49,579 nucleotides of DNA from Jaenimonas drosophilae (lineage: Eukaryota > Euglenozoa > Kinetoplastea > Trypanosomatida > Trypanosomatidae): assembly GCA_030849065.1 (NCBI GenBank), contig JASAON010001538.1, positions 1 to 49,579 on the forward strand, read 5' to 3'. A program made the position numbers and the translations under genes. Shown here one piece after another: positions 25,424 through 32,564 of the stretch. Within the stretch, counting starts at the first letter, position 1, and every line of letters starts with the position of its first letter. Below the pieces are notes generated by a model, which was not told the origin of the DNA, did no database searches, and worked only from the letters and a program-made list of their open reading frames with translations.

Positions 25424-28400
25424 TCACAGAGCACGTCGGCCGTTGCTGCGGCTAAACTTGGACGGTGGGGCAGATGGGATTGTTGTGAGTTTCCCCAACG
25501 CGGTGCCACTCTGCGTGCTGAGGTAGCGGCAGGCATCATCCATGAAATTGAGCGCCGCGCGATACGGATCGTAGCTCGATTTGCTACTCGCGGTGCTGCT
25601 GCCACCTCCGCCACTGGCGTAGCTTCCACCTCCACTGTTGGCGCCGCGACTCGCACGGCTGTTAGCGGGCGGGTGTGGCACATTCACGCTACCCTTCATC
25701 ATGGGCGGCAACGTACGCACAACAGAGCTCACGGGGAACACAACATCGCTCGGAGCTCCATCCTTGGCGAGTGAGGGTGCCTTGAGGATGCCACTTCCTA
25801 CTTGTGCGGCGGTCTTGACGAAGTGAATGAGATCGCGTGAGTAGCGCAGAAAGAGTGTGTAGCTGAGCTCCGTCGTGGAGAGGTTGGCGAAGACCTGTGC
25901 GGCACACTCGGTGAGCTCCATCGGGAAGAGAGCGAGGAGCTCTGTCGCGGCGCGTTGGATTTCTTCCACCTCGGGATGCATCGAGACGGAGATGTCGGTG
26001 CGCTGCCAATCGACGAACTCCGCCGTTGGCAGAGGATTCTCGCCCTGTGCCTGGCTGCACCACATTCCTTGGCTCTTGGTGAGAGACGCAGCCGGAGATA
26101 CGCGCTCCACCTCCTTGGCGCTGATTGGCTTCGGCGGAGATGATGGAGGGCTCGCGATGATGGCGGCACCTCCACCACCGATGCTGCCGCGCATCGAACG
26201 CCGTCGGTGATTTGGAATGATAGAAAAACGTCCGTGGAGGAGTTTAGGTACAGCGGTTATGCAATCATCCTCGCCAATAGAAAAAGAGCGCGAGCTGCGA
26301 GAGATGGAGCGCGGGCCATGGCCACCGGCGCTGCTGCGACGGCCCTTCTTTGGCATCGCACGTGGCAGCTCATCCAGTGTTTGTGGGATACTCACAATTT
26401 CCATCTCGAGTTGGTCCGTGAGGAGTTTGCCCGTTGTGGTGCCCGCGACGTTCTTCAGAAGAGGCCGGCTCAGGCGGATTTCTCCGCCGTGTGTGAAGCG
26501 CGCAATTGTGAGGAGCTCCTCCATCGCGAGGCCAAAGACATCCACGCGCGTTGGCCCATCTTCGGTTGATATTTTTTTCCAGCCAAACTTGTTGGAGTAG
26601 TGCACCGCCACCTGCGCACGTACACCGTGGAAGAGAAAGATGCCTGACTTGGAGTCGCGTACGCGCAGGGAAGGCTCCAGCGTGTGGAGCTCCTCCGGCC
26701 AATCCGAGCGCAAAAGACGTTGCTGGATCAACGTGGCAGCTTCGAGCGCGAGGCATCCATCCTCAAAGGCCACGATGTACGCCGCACGTGAGTTGGTCTT
26801 GATGATACAGCCACGGCATTGGCCAAAGATCTCCTGCACAATGAAGTTGTAGTGTCGCAGAACACGCGTGAGTATCACTTCGCCGAGCTCTCGACCGAGT
26901 GCCGCGATGCCAACCACATCGCACATCAAGAAGGCCAACGAGTGCAGCTCCGTTGCATCGGCATCTGTCGGGGCACCAACGGCCGACCCTGCGCTGAGGC
27001 TTGCGGTGCTGTTGCGTCGCGAGGAAGCAGGTGTGCCGGTTGCTGATGGGGTGGCAGTGGTGCGCTGCTTCACAAACATCCACGTGTTGGCGAGCTGCTT
27101 GAGCGGTTGGCTGTGTGCGTAGAGGTCTTCAGACTCCATCCGAGCAGTTTCCGTGCGCTCCAGGCGCTCCAGCACCTGCGTGAGAGCCTCCGCCACATCT
27201 TGTCGCGGAAAGTGCGTCTTGATGACCATCAACGCGGCAGAGGCGGAGCGATTGGTTGTGGTGCCAGTTGTATTCATCAGCTTCTGCCGGCGGTAGGCGA
27301 AGGGCTTGGGAAGGATGGAGTGCACCACCGCGGAGGTATCAAAGCCGCCCACAAACTTTCCGGGCTGCTTCACAATGTTGTACTGCGTGTCGAGCAGATT
27401 CTCATTTTTGCGGTGGAAGGCACGCACAACATCATCCATGGCGAGGATCTCTCCATCCTGAGACAAGTCGCAGAGTGTGCCGGAGAGGCGGATGATGGGC
27501 CCCGTACACTTAACCGTATCGTTTTCACGTGTTCGGTAAATGGTGCTCATACTGCCACCCGAGATACCTGCACGCATCAGGAAGACCTCCTCACTGCTTC
27601 CCTGAGTTACGTAGCTGCACTTGGTTCCGGTGCGGTTCACCTTGATATAGACCTCCGACACAAAGGCAATGGCCTGCTCCACCTCACGGAAGACGTAGGT
27701 GAAGATGTCGTAGTTGTTGCCGTTCATCAAGAAGCCGTAATAGTGCTTGGCGGCGGAGTTGATGTGAGCACGAATGGTGTTGCGAATCTCTTCATACTCC
27801 TCGGCGCTGATGCTGCTGATCAGAATCTTCTTCCAGACGGAATCGTCTCCAGTATCAACGGTACACACGTAGGCCGTCTCGGCGGTATCGAGCGGCTTCT
27901 GCTTTGACTTCTGGAAGCGGTCTTCGCCCTCCATGTTCTTCTTTTCAAGCGCCGCACACAACTTTTCCGTGTTTTGGTACATGGTAATGAGCTTATCTCT
28001 ATCCTGCTTCATGCTGTAGAACTTCAGCAGGAGCCCGGCATGATCAACGTCGTCGGCGCCTTCGCTCAACGCGGCGTCAGAGCCGGAGGAGCTCATCAAT
28101 GCCAGCATCTTCTTCCCTGATGGCTCTGCGGCGATGCTGCGCATCCCTCCCACAATCGCCTCCAACACCTCATCCACCTGCACCAACATGGATGGGTACT
28201 TTGGCGTGGGTGAGAGAAGATGAAACTCCACGCCGCGCCGTGCCTTCAAGCTATCTGGAAGGATGGAGCAAATGATGCTCAACGAGCCTGGCATGCCAAT
28301 GACGTCCCAGCCTTTCCCCAACGACGTACGTACATCCATAACATTGCCAATCACCGGGCTGCTGGAGTTGGCAGAGACGCGGAGCTCCATGCACACCAGA

Positions 28401-29473
28401 CGTGCCCACACATCATTCGCGACGATCTCGCCGACGGCGGAGAGCTTCAACGCCGCCTCCACCGCCGCACGTGTTTCGTTGCCAAAGTACAGCGCGCGGC
28501 CCGAGGCGGGATCGATGGTACACTGCGGCGTACATGCGTAGATGCACGTGTGCATCCGAGGACCCTGAAAGAGCACCTCCCCATACTGCGCAATGGTGGC
28601 GAAGTAGGGCAGCGTCTTGCTCCGCTCCGGCCATGACAACGTGGCGATTTGTTCGTGGCAGGCTTTGGCAAATTCAAGCGCCACCGTGGCACGTTGAAAG
28701 GCAAACACCTCCATGCCGCGGTAGGAGAAGACGCGGTAGCCCTCCAACTTCCTGCACGTATTCAGAAGTATCTCCTTATACACGTTCATGACGAAGTCCT
28801 CCACGGCGTTGAGTGAGGGGAAGGAGATGTTTGAAACGTAGTGAAAGACAAAATTCACATCGCGTTGGGGTGCCACCCCGGCATCCCAACGCTGTACGTG
28901 GTACAAATCATCATGTGCCTCCATCAGCACCGCCTCCATGCTCTCTAAACGCCGCTTGCCAGCCTGGCGCACTTGAGAGGCGATGCGGGCCTTCTCACTC
29001 GCCATCTCAATCCGGTTGGCTTGACGCTGCCGGAGTACATCATCAGCAACACGTTCCTTCAGGGAATCATTTTCGTGGCGGAGTTGCGCATTCTCATCAA
29101 CAATCTTCGCCAGCTCATCCGTGAGGAGCACAAGTTGGCCCTTCGAGTCCGTTTCCAAGTGAATCATGGCACGTTGTAGCTTCTCAACAGTTCGTACGAG
29201 CTCCTTGTTCCACCGATGAATCTGATCCAGGGAGCCACGCTTGAGAACCGCCTCTTGCGCCGGCGCGGAGGTCGGACGACGTGCCGCTGCCTCTCCATGC
29301 ATCTCGGAGATGGATTCATTATCGCAGGCGTGTTTCTGCTCTAGTTGTTGGCGGAGTGTTGCAACGGTATCTTCCAGTTCAGAGATACGCCGCTGTGCTG
29401 CATGTTTGGCAACGATGAGCTCCGTGATATATGCCTCCCGGTCCTGTGGAGCACTCGGAGCCTCCACAGACAT
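25424..29473 (-). CDS. Triple cyclase-homology-domain protein, apparently catalytically inactive
   Basis: A 1349-residue soluble protein. Residues 10-195 are coiled coil. Three class III nucleotide-cyclase-like domains follow at about 204-425, 533-724 and 844-1026. Domain 1 shows DPASGRALYFGNETRAAVEAA, matching the family's D-x-x-x-G-R-x-x-Y-F-G...AA block; domain 2 shows KCTGPIIRLSGTLCDLSQDG; domain 3 shows RVDVFGLAMEELLTIARFTHGG. Metal-binding Asp residues are eroded: domain 1 has VSNIS where F-x-D-I is expected, and the GD turn is RG, GN and SR in domains 1, 2 and 3. The C-terminal 300 residues are basic and Ser/Gly-rich. No transmembrane segment, unlike trypanosome receptor cyclases. Similar soluble proteins occur in kinetoplastid flagella, so a structural or regulatory flagellar role is inferred. 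Confidence 0.88.
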   Translation of the reverse strand: MSVEAPSAPQDREAYITELIVAKHAAQRRISELEDTVATLRQQLEQKHACDNESISEMHGEAAARRPTSAPAQEAVLKRGSLDQIHRWNKELVRTVEKLQRAMIHLETDSKGQLVLLTDELAKIVDENAQLRHENDSLKERVADDVLRQRQANRIEMASEKARIASQVRQAGKRRLESMEAVLMEAHDDLYHVQRWDAGVAPQRDVNFVFHYVSNISFPSLNAVEDFVMNVYKEILLNTCRKLEGYRVFSYRGMEVFAFQRATVALEFAKACHEQIATLSWPERSKTLPYFATIAQYGEVLFQGPRMHTCIYACTPQCTIDPASGRALYFGNETRAAVEAALKLSAVGEIVANDVWARLVCMELRVSANSSSPVIGNVMDVRTSLGKGWDVIGMPGSLSIICSILPDSLKARRGVEFHLLSPTPKYPSMLVQVDEVLEAIVGGMRSIAAEPSGKKMLALMSSSGSDAALSEGADDVDHAGLLLKFYSMKQDRDKLITMYQNTEKLCAALEKKNMEGEDRFQKSKQKPLDTAETAYVCTVDTGDDSVWKKILISSISAEEYEEIRNTIRAHINSAAKHYYGFLMNGNNYDIFTYVFREVEQAIAFVSEVYIKVNRTGTKCSYVTQGSSEEVFLMRAGISGGSMSTIYRTRENDTVKCTGPIIRLSGTLCDLSQDGEILAMDDVVRAFHRKNENLLDTQYNIVKQPGKFVGGFDTSAVVHSILPKPFAYRRQKLMNTTGTTTNRSASAALMVIKTHFPRQDVAEALTQVLERLERTETARMESEDLYAHSQPLKQLANTWMFVKQRTTATPSATGTPASSRRNSTASLSAGSAVGAPTDADATELHSLAFLMCDVVGIAALGRELGEVILTRVLRHYNFIVQEIFGQCRGCIIKTNSRAAYIVAFEDGCLALEAATLIQQRLLRSDWPEELHTLEPSLRVRDSKSGIFLFHGVRAQVAVHYSNKFGWKKISTEDGPTRVDVFGLAMEELLTIARFTHGGEIRLSRPLLKNVAGTTTGKLLTDQLEMEIVSIPQTLDELPRAMPKKGRRSSAGGHGPRSISRSSRSFSIGEDDCITAVPKLLHGRFSIIPNHRRRSMRGSIGGGGAAIIASPPSSPPKPISAKEVERVSPAASLTKSQGMWCSQAQGENPLPTAEFVDWQRTDISVSMHPEVEEIQRAATELLALFPMELTECAAQVFANLSTTELSYTLFLRYSRDLIHFVKTAAQVGSGILKAPSLAKDGAPSDVVFPVSSVVRTLPPMMKGSVNVPHPPANSRASRGANSGGGSYASGGGGSSTASSKSSYDPYRAALNFMDDACRYLSTQSGTALGKLTTIPSAPPSKFSRSNGRRAL

Positions 29474-29510
29474 GTCGCTGAGGTACGAGCTCACAACAAT
29501 TAACCTACTA

Positions 29511-29543
29511 CTAAATCAAGAACAGAAAAAACAAAACGCAACA
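29511..29543 (-). promoter_or_regulatory. Strong spliced-leader acceptor for the cyclase-homology gene
   Basis: Minus strand gttttgttttttctgttctt then GATTTAG, 38 nt before the ATG at 29473; a textbook kinetoplastid acceptor. Confidence 0.6.
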
Positions 29544-29645
29544 GTGAAGGAGTATTGATGAGCACACAGAAACACAAATGACTGGATATACATGTACGCA
29601 CACACGTGTGTATGCCACAGACAACATCATCTCAACACACCTCCA

Positions 29646-30209
29646 TCAACACGTCGAGTGAAGCGGGAACTCCACCGCGCGTGTTTCATCTTCTGCTTCA
29701 TGTTGTACCACCTCCCTTCTGGCACCGTCGTCATGCACAACATCGTCCTGCATCAAGCCATGCTCCTTATAACCAACATCATCCGCGATGATCTCATGTT
29801 GCTGAATAACTCCGTGATGCGCATGAAGGCACCGCAACTGAAGCTGCTGCGCAAACAAGCGCTCATCAAGCGACTGGAGTTGTTCCGTCATGCGACCAAC
29901 TTGTGTTGTGGTGAAGACAATCGCATCGTTGCGAAGATCTTCGATGGCAGATGCATCTTCACCCATCCTCTCCAGTGGGTCGTACGTGGCAAGAAGCACA
30001 GATTCCATCTCCTCTAACATCCGTTGACGCTGTTGCCGAAGATGTGCCAATGACGCTTCCATCTCATCCACCTGTGTGGTGAATTGGTTGATGCTCTGCT
30101 CCACATCACGTGCGGAGCGACGAGCAGAAAACAGCTCCTCCGCCAAGCGACGTGCAATATCCTCCTTTCCGTCTTCGCCAAATATCCATGAAACCAACCA
30201 ACTCCACAT
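29646..30209 (-). CDS. Small coiled-coil protein, 187 residues
   Basis: Starts MWSWLVSWIFGEDGKED, an aromatic N-terminus that may be an amphipathic membrane-binding helix. Residues about 20-130 are strongly helical coiled coil (VEQSINQFTTQVDEMEASLA; LRQQRQRMLEEMESVLLA). The C-terminal part is acidic (DDVGYKEHGLMQDDVVHDDG). The frame stays open to an ATG at 30476, but that would overlap the upstream gene's coding end (30355) and cross the acceptor at 30230-30259, so ATG at 30209 is used. No family recognised. Confidence 0.75.
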   Translation of the reverse strand: MWSWLVSWIFGEDGKEDIARRLAEELFSARRSARDVEQSINQFTTQVDEMEASLAHLRQQRQRMLEEMESVLLATYDPLERMGEDASAIEDLRNDAIVFTTTQVGRMTEQLQSLDERLFAQQLQLRCLHAHHGVIQQHEIIADDVGYKEHGLMQDDVVHDDGARREVVQHEAEDETRAVEFPLHSTC

Positions 30210-30229
30210 GCACACGCCTCCTTCTGTAT

Positions 30230-30259
30230 CTAGAAATGCGCAAAGTGAAGAGGTTGAAG
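30230..30259 (-). promoter_or_regulatory. Inferred spliced-leader acceptor deciding the start of the small coiled-coil gene
   Basis: Minus strand cttcaacctcttcactttgc then GCATTTCTAG, 20 nt before the ATG at 30209. Confidence 0.55.
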
Positions 30260-30354
30260 CGTTGAAGCATCCTTCATCATCATCATCACAAACAATGCAG
30301 TCCCAAATCAGTGCACCCAACCACACATCATCTTGTGAATGAAACAGCACACGT

Positions 30355-30708
30355 TCAGGATCCTGCAGTGTTGTTGGCCGGCACACCCCAACGCTGCAGA
30401 AGCACCTGCGACAACAAACGAATTGCTCGTTTCTTGCCAAGCGCAACACTCTGCATGTGCTCCTCGCTGGAAGCATCCTTCACCTTTCCTGTGCGGCTCT
30501 CACGTAGCGCTGCTTCAACGTGCTCCATCACCTCCGCACGTGCATCCACGCCTTCGAGATAATCCGCGCTGATGTTTAGCGCGTTTGCGTAGTTGGCCTC
30601 TTCCTCCTCCTCCATCTCTGCCCGCTTCACATCGCCATGCTGGTGAAGGAACAACTCCGCCCGCGCGCAGATACTCTGGAGTTGTTGATGAGCGTCCTTG
30701 GACGTCAT
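30355..30708 (-). CDS. Hypothetical small helical protein, 117 residues
   Basis: Starts MTSKDAHQQLQSICARAELF. All-alpha prediction: residues about 5-25, then 28-50 with a Glu run (AEMEEEEEANYANALNIS), and 55-108 (EVMEHVEAALRESR; GKKRAIRLLSQVLLQRWG). No targeting signal or membrane segment. The gene has its own acceptor upstream (30756-30804) and is separated by 145 bp from the next gene. Not recognised. Confidence 0.72.
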   Translation of the reverse strand: MTSKDAHQQLQSICARAELFLHQHGDVKRAEMEEEEEANYANALNISADYLEGVDARAEVMEHVEAALRESRTGKVKDASSEEHMQSVALGKKRAIRLLSQVLLQRWGVPANNTAGS

Positions 30709-30755
30709 GCGCAGGTGATGATGTTTTCCGTTTCTTCTTTGTGCTCCTCACAACA

Positions 30756-30804
30756 CTAACGTCGGATTCATGATCATCATTCAAGGAAGAAGAAGGTGAA
30801 AAGA
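30756..30804 (-). promoter_or_regulatory. Inferred spliced-leader acceptor for the 117-residue gene
   Basis: Minus strand cttttcaccttcttcttcct, spacer, then CGACGTTAG, 48 nt before the ATG at 30708. Confidence 0.5.
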
Positions 30805-31008
30805 GATATATCATTATACAGGAGAACAGGAATCAACGCACACGCTCGTGTATGTGAATGCAAAAAAAAAGATGTACGAACAGATTTGATGGATGGCGGC
30901 GAGTTAAGATATGCATCGGCTTGTTTTTCATGTCGGTGTTCCTAGTGTGCGTGGGCATCTCCACCACGCACACACATTCAGTGCTCCATTTCATCTTTTT
31001 CTTGGAGA

Positions 31009-31047
31009 AACAACAACAACAACAACAACATCATCAACAACAACAAC
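31009..31047. repeat. (CAA)n trinucleotide repeat
   Basis: CAA repeats with two CAT interruptions on the + strand, in a non-coding gap. Confidence 0.85.
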
Positions 31048-31219
31048 ACGCGCACACACAGTCTGGCGTCGAGGAGTGAGCAGAAGAACGAATAGAAGGA
31101 ATAGAAGGAAAGCTTGTGCATGCCTCTTTATACAAGCGAAGCAAACACCCTCGTACATCCAATCTCATCGTCCTTCTCTGCCGCCGAAGAAATGTTGCCG
31201 CACAACACAGCCACACATG

Positions 31220-32347
31220 TTAGAGCTTAGAGAAGGAAAAGCGCATGAATTGGTGCTGCATCTGCTGCTTGGCCAGCTTCTCCATCTCCTTGTTGCGAGG
31301 CCCTGACTTCAGCGGAGGAATCGGCACCGTTTGGCGATCACGCGTGACGGTGCCGAGAAGATTTTGGCGCACGGCGGTGAGTGGATTCATTGTTTCCGAG
31401 AAGTCGTCGCACTTGATGTAGCTCGGCACTCTCCAATGATCGAGCTCCGCTGTGATACACGCTGTGGGTGGCGTCTTGGCCAACGCACGCAGCATCGGCA
31501 TGATATCGAGCAAGGAGCGATCGCGGCTGAGACGTTCGAGCTCCTCCTTCCCCTCAAGCAAGCACAACAACAAGGATTTATCCATCTGACTCTTCTCCGC
31601 CTTGGTGAGGTGCTTGGTTTGGTTCGCCACGTACATGTACCGGCTGAGTGTGCGATCATCTGCCTCAAATGGATCAATCTTGATGCCATGACGTGGATTT
31701 AGTGGAAAACTTCGCACGTTGTCATCGAGCATCACCACGCTGCTCATGGGGCGGCCGAGCATCGGGAGATACTTCATGTAGCCCTGCTCCTGCAGGGTTT
31801 GTGAGCGAGAGAGGGCGAGGAAGTTGGTGTGTGGTGGGCTCGCGACATGATCCGGTGAGGTGCCACGACGCTTCATCATCTCATCGCAGTTATACATGGA
31901 GCGTGGCAAGTGAAGCACCTGCCGCTCCATCGCATCAACAATGGCGGCGCAGTAGGATGCGGTGCCTGCCGTCCAAAACACAACCTCGAAGAGCTGATGT
32001 ACCTCCTCGAGGAACTCCTTCAGGTAGGGCCTGACGAGTACCTGATAGTGAATGAGTGAGGTTGGGTCAGCCTCGGGAGATGCATCATCTTGCGTGTTGT
32101 TGCTGTTGGTGGGAGGGCCAACACACAAGGCTTCGTTATCGGGGGAGTACTGCATCATGCAGCAGGTATGGATGAGCGTTTCATCAATATCGAGCACCAA
32201 TGTACGTTTGTTGGCTTGCTTAGGAAGTGGTGGAGGCAGTGGGAGGGGCCAGGATGGGCCTACTTCACTGCGAAGGCCAACCGCGAGGAGTGCGCGCAGC
32301 GGCTGTGGAGCTTTGATGTTCAGCGACATACGTCCGCGTCGAAGCAT
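31220..32347 (-). CDS. FCP/SCP (NIF)-like HAD phosphatase
   Basis: A 375-residue HAD-family protein phosphatase. The DxDxT catalytic signature is LVLDIDETLIHT (about residue 49), followed by the family's VLVRPYLKEFLEEV, FEVVFWTAGTASYC and VVMLDDN (about 206) blocks. FPLNPRHGIKIDPFEADD matches the F-x-x-N-P-x-N-G-I-x-I-x-x-F region of CTDSPL2/Dullard-type enzymes; a TIM50-like mitochondrial role is an alternative because the first 25 residues (MLRRGRMSLNIKAPQPLRAL) look like a presequence. A Thr/Asn/Asp insertion follows the first motif. The frame is open to 32632 but overlaps the neighbouring gene's end and crosses the acceptor, so ATG at 32347 is used. Confidence 0.88.
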   Translation of the reverse strand: MLRRGRMSLNIKAPQPLRALLAVGLRSEVGPSWPLPLPPPLPKQANKRTLVLDIDETLIHTCCMMQYSPDNEALCVGPPTNSNNTQDDASPEADPTSLIHYQVLVRPYLKEFLEEVHQLFEVVFWTAGTASYCAAIVDAMERQVLHLPRSMYNCDEMMKRRGTSPDHVASPPHTNFLALSRSQTLQEQGYMKYLPMLGRPMSSVVMLDDNVRSFPLNPRHGIKIDPFEADDRTLSRYMYVANQTKHLTKAEKSQMDKSLLLCLLEGKEELERLSRDRSLLDIMPMLRALAKTPPTACITAELDHWRVPSYIKCDDFSETMNPLTAVRQNLLGTVTRDRQTVPIPPLKSGPRNKEMEKLAKQQMQHQFMRFSFSKL

Positions 32348-32361
32348 CGAAGCTGTTCTAA

Positions 32362-32399
32362 CTACAACACAAACAACAACAACAACAACAAAAGAATAG
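32362..32399 (-). promoter_or_regulatory. Inferred spliced-leader acceptor for the phosphatase gene
   Basis: Minus strand ctattctttt, a (GTT)n run, then GTGTTGTAG, 15 nt before the ATG at 32347. The acceptor tract is itself a trinucleotide repeat. Confidence 0.5.
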
Positions 32400-32564
32400 G
32401 ATGGATGTGTGGTACACCCAAGATGATGATCATGATGTAGGTGCATCCTTATGCCACCGTAAAGAGTAGAGATGCGTACTTCGTTGTTCTGACGTTGTGA
32501 AGCAGCAAAACAATAAGATACAACAACCAACACGCACACACACACACAGGTTGAAGAGCACTCA

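Larger units (their letters stand above)
30709..31219. other. Intergenic region, 511 bp
   Basis: Contains the acceptor of the 117-residue gene (30756-30804), an A9 run, and a CAA/CAT trinucleotide repeat near 31009-31047. A + strand frame at 30858-31079 ends in a Gln run encoded by the repeat and is not believed. Confidence 0.65.

Noticed and set aside
27107..27907. 266-codon + strand ORF inside the cyclase-homology gene
   Set aside because: Antisense shadow of a strongly supported gene; composition has no domain-like features.
30858..31079. + strand ORF with a hydrophobic segment and Gln run
   Set aside because: Opposite to all other genes; the Gln run is just the CAA microsatellite, and there is no acceptor in that orientation.
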